Source of the DNA: Arthrobacter sp. PM3
Lineage (GTDB): Bacteria; Actinomycetota; Actinomycetes; Actinomycetales; Micrococcaceae
Direction: 5' to 3'
DNA: 64,000 bases
Assembly (NCBI RefSeq): GCF_003352915.1
Contig: NZ_CP022314.1
Location: 3,000,931 to 3,064,930 of the forward strand
A model generated the notes under the pieces. It had not been told where the DNA came from and searched no databases. It saw only the letters and a list, made by a program, of their open reading frames with translations. A program made the translations under genes and the position numbers. This document shows positions 1-9,561 of the stretch, one piece after another (positions within the stretch are counted from its first letter, which is position 1; every line of letters starts with the position of its first letter).

Positions 1-121
1 CCAAGGGCGCGACCAGGAGCACGACTGTCAGGAACGGCGCCGATAGAAGCGTCGCCGACCGGAACGGTGTCGAACGAGATGCCGCCAGAACTGATTCCGG
101 CAAGCGGGGGAAGATCTTCAT
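1..121 (-). CDS. N-terminus of a secreted or membrane-anchored protein (partial)
   Basis: The minus strand opens with ATG at 121 and stays open to the window edge, giving 40 residues: a short basic start (MKIFPRLPES), a further Arg-containing stretch, then a hydrophobic run (FLTVVLLVAPL) that looks like a signal peptide or anchor. A GGGAGG ribosome site lies 8 nt before the ATG. The gene is divergent from rpsB. In Arthrobacter relatives the gene divergent from rpsB is often an M23 (LytM) peptidase, but no catalytic residues are visible here, so that identity is only a synteny-based guess. Confidence 0.45.
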   Translation of the reverse strand, partial: MKIFPRLPESVLAASRSTPFRSATLLSAPFLTVVLLVAPL

Positions 122-571
122 GCCCCCAGCCTCCCGCAGCACCCGGGCCGCCGATACGGCCCAAACCGGCTATGTGGATAACCCGGATTCCCCGCCTGGC
201 GGACCGGCCGGAACCGTCCATCGGGGCGGGGCCGCTGTAGTACACTTGGTGGAGCAGTTTGCTGTGCCCTCACGCTAGTTCATCGCGTTAACCGAGATGG
301 TCGAAGCCGGCACGCCTCATTCAGGGGTGCGGGGGAGCAGCGGCTGACTACGCGTATCCAGCCCTCCTCATCAGAAGCAAACTTTCGGCTGCGGAGGACT
401 GTGCCTCCTGCGGTCCGTTCCACCTGGCAAGTCCAGACGGTACGGATGGGAAGCGCAGTGGATGCCAGGAGCAGTGCCCGCCCCGGGTACCTGCTAAACA
501 ACCGTCAACTATTGGCAGGGTAAGAGGGCCGCAGGCTCTCTCATGAATGACCTGCCGGAAGGAGCGTCGGC
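122..571 (+). promoter_or_regulatory. rpsB promoter and long leader region
   Basis: This is 450 bp without a gene. The best -10 candidate is TACACT at 241-246 with no clear -35. If it is used, the rpsB mRNA has a leader of about 320 nt. Inside the leader a small hairpin (GGAGG, loop, CCTCC) lies near 393-409. The rpsB ribosome site GGAAGGAG lies directly before 572. A leader this long would suit autogenous control of S2, but no known S2 leader structure was recognised. Confidence 0.35.
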
Positions 572-1426
572 ATGCCCGTCGTAACCATGCGCCAGCTGCT
601 TGACAGCGGCGTCCACTTTGGACACCAGACCCGCCGTTGGAACCCGAAGATGAAGCGCTTCATCTTCACGGAGCGCAACGGTATCTACATCATTGACCTG
701 CAGCAGTCGCTGTCCTACATCGACCGTGCCTACGAGTTCGTTAAGGCCACCGTTGCACACGGCGGCACCGTCCTCTTCGTCGGCACCAAGAAGCAGGCGC
801 AGGAAGCCATCGCCGAGCAGGCCACCCGCGTTGGCCAGCCGTACGTCAACCAGCGGTGGCTCGGCGGTATGCTGACCAACTTCTCGACCGTTTCCAAGCG
901 CATTCAGCGCATGAAGGAACTCGAAGAGATCGACTTCGACGACGTCGCCGGCTCCGCTTACACCAAGAAGGAACTGCTGCTCCTTCGCCGCGAACTCACC
1001 AAGCTGGAATCCAACCTCGGTGGTATCCGCAACCTGACCAAGGCTCCGTCCGCTCTGTGGATCGTTGACACCAAGAAGGAACACCTCGCGGTCGACGAAG
1101 CCAAGAAGCTGAACATCCCGGTTGTTGCCATCCTGGACACCAACTGCGACCCCGACGAAGTTGATTTCCCGATCCCGGGCAACGACGACGCCATCCGCTC
1201 CGTCAACCTGCTGACCCGCGTTGTCGCCGACGCCGTTGCCGAGGGCCTGATCGCCCGCAACCAGCGCGCCACCGGCACCACGGAAGCTCCGGAAGAGCCG
1301 CTGGCCGAGTGGGAGCGCGAGCTCCTCGAAGGCAACAAGGCTGAAGCTGCCGCAGCGCCCGCCGCTGAGGCTGCTCCGGCTGCCGAAGAGGCCCCGGCTG
1401 CTGACGAAGCACCGGAAGCCAAGTAG
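572..1426 (+). CDS. rpsB: 30S ribosomal protein S2
   Basis: This 284-residue protein is a component of the 30S subunit. It begins [20 protein letters not shown], the typical S2 start, and keeps the [18 protein letters not shown] and [19 protein letters not shown] blocks of the family. The last 35 or so residues are an Ala/Glu/Pro-rich tail, as usual in actinobacteria. The start is supported by GGAAGGAG upstream. It is followed by tsf, the standard rpsB-tsf pair, with a strong stem-loop in the 133 bp gap. Confidence 0.98.
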   Translation: MPVVTMRQLLDSGVHFGHQTRRWNPKMKRFIFTERNGIYIIDLQQSLSYIDRAYEFVKATVAHGGTVLFVGTKKQAQEAIAEQATRVGQPYVNQRWLGGMLTNFSTVSKRIQRMKELEEIDFDDVAGSAYTKKELLLLRRELTKLESNLGGIRNLTKAPSALWIVDTKKEHLAVDEAKKLNIPVVAILDTNCDPDEVDFPIPGNDDAIRSVNLLTRVVADAVAEGLIARNQRATGTTEAPEEPLAEWERELLEGNKAEAAAAPAAEAAPAAEEAPAADEAPEAK

Positions 1427-1477
1427 GCAGACAAGTAAATCTGGATCTCCCCGCACGCTGCCTGCGGCGTAGGGGGT

Positions 1478-1522
1478 ACCGACAGGATGGCCGCTCACCA
1501 GGTGAGCAGCCGTCCTGTCGGT
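1478..1522 (+). terminator. Stem-loop between rpsB and tsf (attenuator or processing site)
   Basis: Two near-perfect 22-nt arms (ACCGACAGGA... and ...TCCTGTCGGT) fold with a 1-nt centre; only one wobble and one mismatch occur. No U-run follows, so it is more likely a partial terminator or an mRNA stability or processing hairpin that sets the S2 to EF-Ts ratio than a full terminator. The role is inferred; the fold is visible. Confidence 0.6.
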
Positions 1523-1559
1523 CCGTACACCACATAAATTTCTAGACAGAGGGGTTCAC

Positions 1560-2396
1560 ATGGCGAACTACACTGCCGCTGATATCAAGGCTCTGCGCGA
1601 GCGCACCGGCGCCGGCATGATGGATGTCAAGAAGGCTCTTGACGAAGCCAACGGTGACGCCGAGAAGGCCATCGAAATCATCCGCATCAAGGGCCTCAAG
1701 GGCGCCACCAAGCGCGAAGGCCGCTCCACCGCCGAGGGCCTGGTCGCCGCCAAGGTCGCCAACGGCGTCGGCGTGATGATCGAAGTCAACTGCGAGACCG
1801 ACTTCGTCGCCAAGGCTGACAAGTTCATCCAGCTGGCTGACAAGGTCCTGGCCGTCGCTGTCGAGTCCGGCGCTGCCGACCTCGACGCACTGCTGGCCAC
1901 CGAGGTCGACGGCAAGCCGCTGTCCGAGGTCGTCGTCGAAGAAGGCGCCGTCCTGGGCGAGAAGGTTGTTGTCCGCCGCATCTCCCGTATCGAGGGTGCC
2001 ACGGTCGACGCGTACCTGCACAAGACCTCCAAGGACCTCCCGGCCCAGGTCGGCGTCCTCTTCGCTGTTGACGGCGAAGGCGAAGCAGCTGCCACCGCCG
2101 CGCACGACGTCGCCGTTCACATCGCCGCCATGGCTCCGAACTACCTCACCCGCGAGGACGTTCCGGCCGAGCTCGTCGAGTCCGAGCGCCGCATCGCCGA
2201 GGAAACCGCCAAGGCTGAGGGCAAGCCCGAAGCTGCGCTGACCAAGATCGTCGAAGGCCGCGTTACCGGCTTCTACAAGGGCGAGGTCCTCGTTGACCAG
2301 GCATTCGCCAAGGACGCCAAGAAGTCCGTCGCCCAGGTCCTCGAAGAGGCCGGCGTCAAGGGAACTGCCTTCACGCGCTTCCGCGTCGGTTCCTAG
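1560..2396 (+). CDS. tsf: Elongation factor Ts
   Basis: This 278-residue protein is the guanine nucleotide exchange factor that recycles EF-Tu. It opens with MANYTAADIKALRERTGAGM (UBA-like EF-Tu binding domain) and carries the EF-Ts signature blocks MDVKKAL and VNCETDFVAK. Length and domain order are normal. A ribosome site (AGAGGGG) precedes the ATG. It follows rpsB and is closed by a strong terminator at 2455-2484. Confidence 0.98.
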   Translation: MANYTAADIKALRERTGAGMMDVKKALDEANGDAEKAIEIIRIKGLKGATKREGRSTAEGLVAAKVANGVGVMIEVNCETDFVAKADKFIQLADKVLAVAVESGAADLDALLATEVDGKPLSEVVVEEGAVLGEKVVVRRISRIEGATVDAYLHKTSKDLPAQVGVLFAVDGEGEAAATAAHDVAVHIAAMAPNYLTREDVPAELVESERRIAEETAKAEGKPEAALTKIVEGRVTGFYKGEVLVDQAFAKDAKKSVAQVLEEAGVKGTAFTRFRVGS

Positions 2397-2454
2397 TCAG
2401 ACACCAGTCCGACGAAAGTCAGGCACCAGTCAGGCATTAGCCAGACACGCTGAG

Positions 2455-2484
2455 GGGGTGGTCACCACGGTGGCCACCCCTTTT
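2455..2484 (+). terminator. Rho-independent terminator after tsf
   Basis: A 12-bp stem (GGGGTGGTCACC with GGTGGCCACCCC, one G-U pair), 2-nt centre, followed by TTTT. It ends the rpsB-tsf transcription unit and separates it from pyrH. Confidence 0.85.
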
Positions 2485-2583
2485 GCATGCACGCACGAGG
2501 CGCCCCTTCCGGCCACGGCCGGAATGCGGCCTTGGGCCCACAGCACGATAACCTAACTCAGAGTTCACCAACGGGAAGGCACC

Positions 2584-3333
2584 ATGGAAACCGTCACCAC
2601 TTCAGCCCAGCCAAAGAAGAACAACCGGCGCCGCGTCCTCCTGAAGCTTTCCGGCGAGGTCTTCGGCGGCGGGAAACTGGGCGTTGACCCGGACACCGTC
2701 CGCGGCGTGGCCAAGCAGATCGCGGCCGCAGTTCCCGACGTCGAAGTCGCGATCGTCGTCGGCGGCGGCAACTTCTTCCGCGGCGCCGAACTCTCCCAGA
2801 GCGGCATGGACCGCTCCCGCGCCGACTACATGGGCATGCTCGGGACCGTCATGAACTGCCTCGCGCTCCAGGACTTCCTGGAACAGGCCGGGGTGGAAAC
2901 CCGTGTGCAGAGCGCCATCACCATGGGACAGGTCGCCGAGGCCTATATTCCCCGCCGCGCCATCCGCCACATGGAAAAGGGCCGCGTGGTCATCTTCGGC
3001 GCCGGCGCCGGCCTGCCCTACTTCTCCACCGACACGGTCGCCGCCCAGCGCGCCATGGAAGTCCACGCCGACGTCGTCCTGATGGCCAAGAGCGGCGTCG
3101 ACGGCGTCTACACCGCCGACCCCAAGAAGGACCCGACGGCGGAGAAGCTGCACCACCTCAGCTACGACGATGCACTCCGCCGCGACATCCGCGTCATGGA
3201 CCAGACCGCCATGACCATGTGCAAGGACAACAATCTCACGATGGTGGTGTTCGGCATGGAAGGCGAAGGCAACGTCACCCGCGCCATCCGCGGCGAAGAC
3301 CTGGGCACCGTCGTCACCCCCAGCAACGGCTAG
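2584..3333 (+). CDS. pyrH: UMP kinase
   Basis: This 249-residue cytosolic amino-acid-kinase-fold enzyme phosphorylates UMP to UDP in pyrimidine synthesis. It has the N-terminal [14 protein letters not shown] phosphate loop, the [11 protein letters not shown] glycine-rich loop and the [19 protein letters not shown] nucleotide-binding segment. The roughly 20-residue basic N-terminal extension is usual in actinobacteria. A GGGAAGG ribosome site precedes the ATG. TAACCT at 2549-2554 is a possible -10. The next gene is frr, as in most bacteria. Confidence 0.97.
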   Translation: METVTTSAQPKKNNRRRVLLKLSGEVFGGGKLGVDPDTVRGVAKQIAAAVPDVEVAIVVGGGNFFRGAELSQSGMDRSRADYMGMLGTVMNCLALQDFLEQAGVETRVQSAITMGQVAEAYIPRRAIRHMEKGRVVIFGAGAGLPYFSTDTVAAQRAMEVHADVVLMAKSGVDGVYTADPKKDPTAEKLHHLSYDDALRRDIRVMDQTAMTMCKDNNLTMVVFGMEGEGNVTRAIRGEDLGTVVTPSNG

Positions 3334-3457
3334 GATGTTTGCAGGACCTTCCCGCCGCACGGCGGAAGACACAGGCGCCAGGCGGAAAGCGGCGGGCGCA
3401 CACGACACAGTGCCGCGCCCCGGCCGCCGGGACGCACGAATTTCTGAGGAGAGAGAC

Positions 3458-4015
3458 GTGATCGAAGAAACCTTGCTCGAAGCCGGGGACAAGATGGACA
3501 AGGCAGTTGAGGTAGCCAAGGAAGACTTCGCCTCGATCCGGACCGGCCGCGCCACGCCCGGCCTGTACAACAAGGTCATCGTTGAGTACTACGGCACCCC
3601 GACGCCGCTCCAGCAGCTGGCTTCCTTCGCGGTGCCCGATGCCCGCACCATCCTCGTCACCCCGTATGACAAGACAGCCCTGCGTGACATCGAGCGCGCA
3701 CTGAGCGACTCCGAGGTCGGCGCCAACCCCTCCAACGACGGCAACGTCATCCGGATCACCATCCCGGAGCTGACCAGCGAACGCCGCAAGGAATACGTCA
3801 AGATCGTCAAGTCCAAGGGCGAGGACGCGAAGGTGTCCATCCGCAACATCCGTCGTAAGGCCAAGGAAACTTTGGACCGCCTGGTCAAGGACGGCGAAGC
3901 CGGCGAGGACGAGGGCGCGCGCGGCGAGAAGGAACTGGACGCCATCACGAAGGCCCACGTGGACGGCATTGACGAGCTCCTCAAGCGCAAGGAAGCTGAG
4001 CTGCTCGAGGTCTGA
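3458..4015 (+). CDS. frr: Ribosome recycling factor
   Basis: This 185-residue protein, with EF-G, splits post-termination ribosomes. I chose GTG at 3458 because it gives the canonical 185-aa length, begins [17 protein letters not shown] and has GAGGAGAG upstream. An ATG further upstream in frame would add 41 residues unlike the family. Characteristic blocks: [25 protein letters not shown] and [10 protein letters not shown]. The stop codon overlaps the cdsA ATG (ATGA-type), implying translational coupling. Confidence 0.96.
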   Translation: MIEETLLEAGDKMDKAVEVAKEDFASIRTGRATPGLYNKVIVEYYGTPTPLQQLASFAVPDARTILVTPYDKTALRDIERALSDSEVGANPSNDGNVIRITIPELTSERRKEYVKIVKSKGEDAKVSIRNIRRKAKETLDRLVKDGEAGEDEGARGEKELDAITKAHVDGIDELLKRKEAELLEV

Positions 4016-4935
4016 TGAACCAGGCACAGGAGGCCTCCGGGCCGCGCGCCCGAAGGCGGGGGACAGCACGGGAGAACCCGACGCCGAAAGCGGGCCGGAA
4101 CCTGCCCGCCGCCACGGCGGTAGGTGTTGGCATGCTCGTGTGCGTCCTCGGCGGGCTGCTGTTCCTGCCGCTGGGCTTCATCCTGGTCACCACCACCTTT
4201 GCGGTCTTCGGGGTCTGGGAAGTCTTCCGTGCACTGGAGGCCGCAGGCACCCGGATACCGATCGTGCCGGTGATGGTCGGCACCGTGGCCATGCCGGTCG
4301 CGGCGTACTTCGGCGGCCTGGAAAGCCTGCTGTTCGCCATGCTCGCCAGCAGCGTGGCGGTGCTGCTGTGGCGGACGGTTGAAGGCGCCGCAGGCTCGGC
4401 GCGCAGCATCTTCGCGGGTGTCTTCACCCTGTCCTGGGTGCCGTTCCTGATCAGCTTTGCCGGACTGCTGCTGCATACGCCCGACGGCGAGACCCCGGTC
4501 GGGCTGTGGCCCGACGGCGTGATCCCGCCGGGCGCCTGGCAGATCGCGACGCTGCTGCTCCTGGTGGTCGCCAACGATACTTTCGGCTACCTCGTGGGCG
4601 CATCCCTCGGAAAGCATCCGATGGCCCCCAAGATCAGCCCGAAGAAGACCTGGGAGGGCTTCGCCGGTTCGATCGCCGGTGCCGTGCTCGTCGGTGTTCT
4701 CGCCACGGTCTTCGTGCTCGGCAAGCCGTGGTGGGTCGGCGTCGTGCTCGCCGTGGGCATGGTGGCCGCAGCCACCGCCGGAGACCTGGCCGAATCCATG
4801 GTCAAGCGGGAGCTCGGCATCAAGGACATGAGCAGCATCCTTCCCGGCCACGGGGGCGTCATGGACCGCCTGGACTCGATCGTTTTCGCCTCGCCGGTGG
4901 CGTTCATCCTCTTCTCGGCCGTCGCCGGCGCGTAG
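4015..4935 (+). CDS. cdsA: Phosphatidate cytidylyltransferase (CDP-diacylglycerol synthase)
   Basis: This 306-residue membrane enzyme makes CDP-diacylglycerol from CTP and phosphatidic acid for phospholipid synthesis. After a basic Pro/Arg-rich cytosolic N-terminus of about 30 residues there are about eight hydrophobic helices. The signature SPKKTWEGFAGS and the C-terminal block LPGHGGVMDRLDSIVFASP (metal-binding Asp pair) are intact. It overlaps frr by 1 nt and is the last gene of the pyrH-frr-cdsA operon. Confidence 0.96.
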   Translation: MNQAQEASGPRARRRGTARENPTPKAGRNLPAATAVGVGMLVCVLGGLLFLPLGFILVTTTFAVFGVWEVFRALEAAGTRIPIVPVMVGTVAMPVAAYFGGLESLLFAMLASSVAVLLWRTVEGAAGSARSIFAGVFTLSWVPFLISFAGLLLHTPDGETPVGLWPDGVIPPGAWQIATLLLLVVANDTFGYLVGASLGKHPMAPKISPKKTWEGFAGSIAGAVLVGVLATVFVLGKPWWVGVVLAVGMVAAATAGDLAESMVKRELGIKDMSSILPGHGGVMDRLDSIVFASPVAFILFSAVAGA

Positions 4936-4964
4936 GCCCCGTCCCGGCCAGCACTTCCGGCCCC

Positions 4965-4970
4965 TAGAAT
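4965..4970 (+). promoter_or_regulatory. Candidate -10 box for the DivIVA-domain gene
   Basis: TAGAAT lies 46 nt before the GTG at 5017. No convincing -35 is seen. Confidence 0.4.
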
Positions 4971-5016
4971 AGTGCCGGGCAAACCAGCCGAACGGCATCG
5001 AAGGAACAAAGTTACA

Positions 5017-5595
5017 GTGGACATTCAACGGCAGATACCGGCGTCTTTTGACCGCGTGCAGCGGAACCAGTATGGCTACAACGCCAAACAGGTCGACGAT
5101 TTCCTGCAGCGCGCACGGGTGTCGTTCGAGGCTCCGTCCTCGGCCGCACGCGCCATCAAGAGCGCCGATGTCCGCGCCGTCTCCTTCGACCCCGTCAAGG
5201 GCGGCTACTCCGCGGCCCACGTCGACGCCGTGCTGGACCGGCTCGAAGACGCCCTTGCCCGGCTCGAGCGCGACGAGCTCGTGGCCGAACGCGGCGAGGA
5301 AGCCTGGCTGCGCGAAATCGGCCGACTCGCGGGTGTCCTGCGCGGGCGCCTGCACCGCCCCGACGGCCAGCGCTTCCGCCGCCCGTCCAAGCCGAAGGCC
5401 CGCAGCTACAACACCACCGACGTCGACGACCTCTGCCACGAGCTGATCGGCTACCTCGAAGAGGACCAGCCGCTGAGCGTGGACAACGTCCGGCGCGCAG
5501 TGTTCCGCCCCGCCGTGGGCAAGGACGGCTACGAGGAAAGCCAGGTCGACGCGTTCCTGGAACGCGCCGTGGAACTCATGGCGGCCATCGACTGA
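5017..5595 (+). CDS. DivIVA-domain protein
   Basis: This 192-residue protein starts at GTG 5017 (AAGGAACAAAG upstream). It contains three repeats of the short DivIVA-type motif (D..QRNQYGYNAKQVDDFL, F.PVKGGYSAAHVDAVLDRLE and F.P.VGKDGYEESQVDAFLERAVE), so it looks like tandem DivIVA N-terminal membrane-targeting modules without a long coiled coil. DivIVA/Wag31 proteins mark curved or polar membrane and organise cell-wall growth. The exact role of this short multi-repeat version is unknown. It sits between cdsA and a convergent transporter. Confidence 0.85.
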   Translation: MDIQRQIPASFDRVQRNQYGYNAKQVDDFLQRARVSFEAPSSAARAIKSADVRAVSFDPVKGGYSAAHVDAVLDRLEDALARLERDELVAERGEEAWLREIGRLAGVLRGRLHRPDGQRFRRPSKPKARSYNTTDVDDLCHELIGYLEEDQPLSVDNVRRAVFRPAVGKDGYEESQVDAFLERAVELMAAID

Positions 5596-5619
5596 CCGGC
5601 GCCCGCGGACGGCACCGGA

Positions 5620-7086
5620 TCAGCGTTCGGTCGCGAGCGGCCGCTCCGGGGTGTGCAGGCGCATCATGAGCCGCGTTATCCTCCGCGGCACCCGGCCCCG
5701 GGTTGCCCGCGAAACCAAAACCATGATGGCGAACGCGGCCGGGACCGTCCAGGCAGCCGGCTGCGCCAGCCACGACGGCGTCTGGGCCGCCCCGAGCACG
5801 GAACCGGCCACCATCGCACTGCCGCAGAGCACCCCGCCGGTCACCATGCCGGCGATCGCCCCGGCATCCGTCAGCCCCCGCCACCAGATGCCCAGCAGCA
5901 GGACGGGGCAGATCGTGGACGCGGTGAACGCAAACACGAGCCCCACGCTGCCGGCCAGCGCCAGGGACTCGGTCATGGACGCGATCCCCAGCGGGACCAG
6001 CGCAGAGACGAGCGCGGCCAGCCGGAAGCCCCGCACACTGCCGCCGAATACGTCCTGGCTGATCACGCCCGCCAGCGAGACCACCAGGCCCGACGTCGTC
6101 GACAGGAACGCCCCGAACGCCCCGGCCGCCACCAGCGCCGACAGCAGCTCACCGGCCGTCCCGCCGACCACCCGGCCGGGCAGCAGCAGCACCAGGGCAT
6201 CGGCCTGGCCGCTCTGCGCCAGGTCCGGGGCGTACACCCGGCCGAGCATGCCGTACGCCGTGGGGAGCAGGTAGAAGACCGAGAGCAGGCCCAAAACAAT
6301 GAGGGTGGTCCGGCGGGCCGACTGCCCGTCCGGATTGGTGTAGAACCGGACCAGGACGTGTGGCAGCCCGAGGGTTCCGAACAGCAGGGCGACGAGCAGC
6401 GAAATGGTCTGATACGGTCCCGACGGACCCAGCGCCGTCGGATTGGCCGCCGGAGCCGCGGCAGGAGAGAGGCCGCTGCCGCCCAGCACAAGGAGCATGA
6501 ACACGACCGGGACCGCCAGCGCGGTCACCTTGAGCCAGTACTGGAACGCCTGGACGAACGTGATGGAGCGCATCCCGCCGGATACCACGGTGATGCAGAC
6601 GACGGCGACCACCGCCACCGGGCCCACCCACGCCGGAAGGCCGGTGGTGATCCGGATGGCCAGGGCGGCGCCGTGGAGCTGCGGGACAATATAGAGCCAG
6701 CCCACGAGCACCACCACCAGGCTCGTGATGCGGCGGACCGCCCGCGAATCGAGCCGCGCCTCGGTGAAATCCGGGATTGTGTAGGCGCCCGAGCGGCGCA
6801 GGGGAGCGGCGACGAATAACAGGAGCATCAGGTACCCGGCGGTGTAGCCTACCGGGTACCACAGGGCATCGGTGCCGGAGAGCAGGATGAGCCCTGCGAC
6901 GCCGAGGAAGCTTGCAGCCGAGAGGTATTCGCCGCCGATCGCCGACGCGTTCCACCAGGGCTTGACCGTCCGGGACGCCACGTAGAAGTCCCCGGTGGTC
7001 CGTGAGACCCGCAGGCCGTAGAAGCCGATGACGGCTGTGGCGAGCGAGACGGCGGCGATGGCGGTCACGCCGACGACCGGGTTCAT
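5620..7086 (-). CDS. Sodium:solute symporter family transporter
   Basis: This 488-residue multi-pass membrane protein has about 13 hydrophobic helices and the SSS blocks DFYVASRTVKPWWNASAIG, GEYLSAASFLG, and a conserved RFYTNPDGQSARRT loop also found in the acetate permease at 10168. It is related to ActP but diverged, so the substrate (a short-chain carboxylate) is inferred. I chose ATG 7086 (AGGGCGG upstream); a GTG at 7128 would add 14 residues. It is the last gene of a leftward unit: sensor kinase, LytTR regulator, small membrane protein, transporter. Confidence 0.88.
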   Translation of the reverse strand: MNPVVGVTAIAAVSLATAVIGFYGLRVSRTTGDFYVASRTVKPWWNASAIGGEYLSAASFLGVAGLILLSGTDALWYPVGYTAGYLMLLLFVAAPLRRSGAYTIPDFTEARLDSRAVRRITSLVVVLVGWLYIVPQLHGAALAIRITTGLPAWVGPVAVVAVVCITVVSGGMRSITFVQAFQYWLKVTALAVPVVFMLLVLGGSGLSPAAAPAANPTALGPSGPYQTISLLVALLFGTLGLPHVLVRFYTNPDGQSARRTTLIVLGLLSVFYLLPTAYGMLGRVYAPDLAQSGQADALVLLLPGRVVGGTAGELLSALVAAGAFGAFLSTTSGLVVSLAGVISQDVFGGSVRGFRLAALVSALVPLGIASMTESLALAGSVGLVFAFTASTICPVLLLGIWWRGLTDAGAIAGMVTGGVLCGSAMVAGSVLGAAQTPSWLAQPAAWTVPAAFAIMVLVSRATRGRVPRRITRLMMRLHTPERPLATER

Positions 7087-7135
7087 GCCTGCACCGCCCT
7101 GCCCGACGGCGGTTCCGCCACGGCCCACATGCCCG

Positions 7136-7558
7136 TCACTGCTCGCCCGCGAGATCCCGGTAGCGCGCCTCGTTCCGGGCGGCGGTCCGCACGTAAAGCC
7201 ACGCGCTGAGTCCGATGACGGGATAGATCCCGGCGCCGAGCAGGACCCAGTCGAAGGGCAGGCCCGCGATGGTGGATTCCGCCAGGCCCGGGACCAGCCC
7301 CAGCAGGAGCGGGAAGGCCAGCAGGATCAGCAGGAAGCCCAGCGCCACCACGAGGCCAAGCCGGAGCTGGGAGCGGATTAGTGAGCGGATGAATAACTGT
7401 CCGGCGTCGGATTCCTCCGCGGCTTCGCGGGCGGCGGCCGCGGAGCGCCCGCCAGCCAGTGCGGTGCTGTCCGGCGGGATGCTGCCTGCGTTGACGGTGC
7501 CCGCCCTGGCGGCACCTGCATTGACGCTGCGCGGCGCTGTGACCCGGACCCGGGTCAT
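7136..7558 (-). CDS. Small membrane protein paired with the SSS transporter
   Basis: This 140-residue protein starts at ATG 7558, whose ATGA overlaps the stop of the response-regulator gene. An Ala/Ser-rich soluble N-terminus (about 60 residues) leads to two hydrophobic helices (LRLGLVVALGFLLILLAFPL and FDWVLLGAGIYPVIGLSAW) and a charged C-terminus. Layout and position resemble the DUF485 partner of ActP-type symporters, such as the one at 9791. It is probably an accessory subunit of the transporter at 5620; this is inference. Confidence 0.75.
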   Translation of the reverse strand: MTRVRVTAPRSVNAGAARAGTVNAGSIPPDSTALAGGRSAAAAREAAEESDAGQLFIRSLIRSQLRLGLVVALGFLLILLAFPLLLGLVPGLAESTIAGLPFDWVLLGAGIYPVIGLSAWLYVRTAARNEARYRDLAGEQ

Positions 7559-8274
7559 GCCTGCGGCCGGATCCGGGTGGCGCCGAGTTTCTCCCGCACG
7601 GAGGGCAGGTGCCGGCGGCTGATGGGCAGTTCGGCCCCCGTCACGGTGACGCTGGGCCGCGCCGCGGCGAGTTTCATGTGGCCCACGTGGTTCAGCGCGA
7701 TCAGGTAGGAGCGGTGGATGCGCAGGAACCCGGCGTCTGCCCATTGCTGTTCGAGGTCGGCCAGCGGGACCCTGATGAGGTAGCTCGCATCCGCGGTGTG
7801 GAGCCTGGCATAGTCGCCCTGTGCCTGGACGTAGGTGACGTCCTCCCGCCGGATCATCTTCGTGGTCCCGCCCAGGTCCACGGTGATCATCTCCGGCGCG
7901 GGGGCGCCGTCCTTGAGCAGTTCGCAGATGCGCCCGACCGATTTCGCCAGCCGCTCGGCCCGGACCGGCTTCAGGAGGTAGTCCACCGCCGCGAGTTCGA
8001 AGGCCTCCAGCGCGCAGTCCTCGTCGGCGGTCACGAAGACGACGGCGGGCGGGTGGGCGCTGCGGGAAATGGCCCGGGCAATGTCCAGCCCGGACAACGC
8101 CGGCATGTGGATGTCGAGGAAGACGGCGTCGACGTCTTCGGCCGCCAGGGCCCGCAGGGCCTCGGCGCCGGAGGAGGCCCGGTGGATGGCGCCGATCCGG
8201 TCATCCTTGCCGAGCAGGAAGGCCAGTTCCTCAACGGCGGGGAGCTCGTCGTCGGCGACGAGGACGTTAATCAT
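7555..8274 (-). CDS. LytTR-family response regulator
   Basis: This 239-residue protein has a receiver domain (acidic D8/D9, phospho-acceptor D54 in VFLDIHMP, K102 in LLKPV) followed by a LytTR DNA-binding domain from about residue 133 (TYVQAQGDYARLHT, LADLEQQWADAGFLRIHRSYLI). LytTR regulators bind paired direct repeats near target promoters, often for transport of small carboxylates. It lies 69 bp after its kinase and overlaps the next gene by 4 nt. Confidence 0.94.
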   Translation of the reverse strand: MINVLVADDELPAVEELAFLLGKDDRIGAIHRASSGAEALRALAAEDVDAVFLDIHMPALSGLDIARAISRSAHPPAVVFVTADEDCALEAFELAAVDYLLKPVRAERLAKSVGRICELLKDGAPAPEMITVDLGGTTKMIRREDVTYVQAQGDYARLHTADASYLIRVPLADLEQQWADAGFLRIHRSYLIALNHVGHMKLAAARPSVTVTGAELPISRRHLPSVREKLGATRIRPQA

Positions 8275-8343
8275 GGCACTAGCCTACTGCCGCCCGCATT
8301 TTGCCCGGCGCGGGTGCCCGGCGCGGGCCGGCGGTGAGACGGA

Positions 8344-9561
8344 TCAGGCGTCATGCCGGGGTTGGGACTTCGGGACACGCATCGTGATCAGGGTCCCCTC
8401 GCCGGGTGCCGTCTCGATCACGAGGCCGTTGTCGTCGCCGTACACCTGCCGCAGCCGGGCATCGACGTTGCGCAGCCCGACGTGATCGCCGTCGCTGTGC
8501 CCGGCCAGCACGGACCGGAGCTGTTCCGGGTCCATGCCCACGCCGTCGTCCTCGATTGTCACCTCCGCGAAGGCGCCGGAGTCATTGGCCGTGATGGAGA
8601 TATGGCCCGGCCCCTCCTTGGCCTCGAGCCCGTGCCGCACCGCGTTTTCCACCAGCGGCTGCAGGCTGAGGAACGGAATCACGGTGCTGAGGACCTCCGG
8701 GGCGATCCGCAGGCTCACCTGGACGCGGTCCCCGAACCGGGCCCGCTCCAGGAGCAGGTACCGGTCGATGCAGCGCAGCTCTTCGGCCAGGGTGGTGAAA
8801 TCGCCGTGCCGGCGGAAGGAGTAGCGGGTGAAGTCGGCGAACTCCACCACAAGCTCCCGGGCGCGCACCGGGTCCGTGTTGATGAAGGAGGCGATCGCGT
8901 TGAGCGAGTTGTAAATGAAGTGCGGGCTGATCTGGGCGCGCAGGGCACGGACTTCGGCCTCCATCAGGAGGGTGCGGGAGGCATCGAGCTCGGCCAGTTC
9001 CACCTGGGTGGCCACCCAGTCGGCCACTTCGCCGGTGGCCCGGACCAGTCCGGCGCCGGCGGCCGGTGCGAACGCCGCCACCACCCCCGCCACCCGGGAC
9101 CCGGCCTTGATCGGGGCGATCACGACGGCGCGTTCGACGCCGGGCGCCAGCGTCCCGCCGTCACCGCCGGCTGCCAGCAGCTGAAGTTCGCCCGCCGGAA
9201 TCACGGCGAGGTGGCCGCCGTCGAGCACTTTCGACGCGAGCCCCATGAGCGCAGGCTTGAGTTCCTCGCCGGCGCCGTCCCAGGCCAGGACCCCCGTGGT
9301 GTCGGTGATGGCCAACGCGTCACAGCCCAGCAGGCTGCGCAGCTGCCGGCTGGCCTTGGCGGCTCCGGCCGGGTTCAGGCCCGTCCGCAGATATTGTCCG
9401 GCACGGGACGCGGCATGCAGCGTCGTGTAGGTGGCCCGCTCCGCGTCCGTACCAAGGTCGCGGAAGGAGCGCAGGACCTTCAGTCCAAGGGCGACGACCA
9501 CCGCGATCGCCATGGCGATCACCGCGACGGCGGCAGCGGTGAACAGGGGAGAGTCCGGCAT
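8344..9561 (-). CDS. LytS/YpdA-type sensor histidine kinase
   Basis: This 405-residue kinase starts at ATG 9561 (an upstream in-frame start would read through the intergenic promoter region). One N-terminal membrane helix (residues 6-30) is followed by a cytosolic GAF-like sensory region (about 45-190) and a PF06580-type kinase core: QISPHFIYNSL with H214, N-box PLVENAVRHGL (N306), DDGVGM at 338-343 and HVGLRNV. It has no large extracellular sensor, so a cytosolic or membrane signal is likely. It partners the LytTR regulator at 7555. Confidence 0.93.
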   Translation of the reverse strand: MPDSPLFTAAAVAVIAMAIAVVVALGLKVLRSFRDLGTDAERATYTTLHAASRAGQYLRTGLNPAGAAKASRQLRSLLGCDALAITDTTGVLAWDGAGEELKPALMGLASKVLDGGHLAVIPAGELQLLAAGGDGGTLAPGVERAVVIAPIKAGSRVAGVVAAFAPAAGAGLVRATGEVADWVATQVELAELDASRTLLMEAEVRALRAQISPHFIYNSLNAIASFINTDPVRARELVVEFADFTRYSFRRHGDFTTLAEELRCIDRYLLLERARFGDRVQVSLRIAPEVLSTVIPFLSLQPLVENAVRHGLEAKEGPGHISITANDSGAFAEVTIEDDGVGMDPEQLRSVLAGHSDGDHVGLRNVDARLRQVYGDDNGLVIETAPGEGTLITMRVPKSQPRHDA

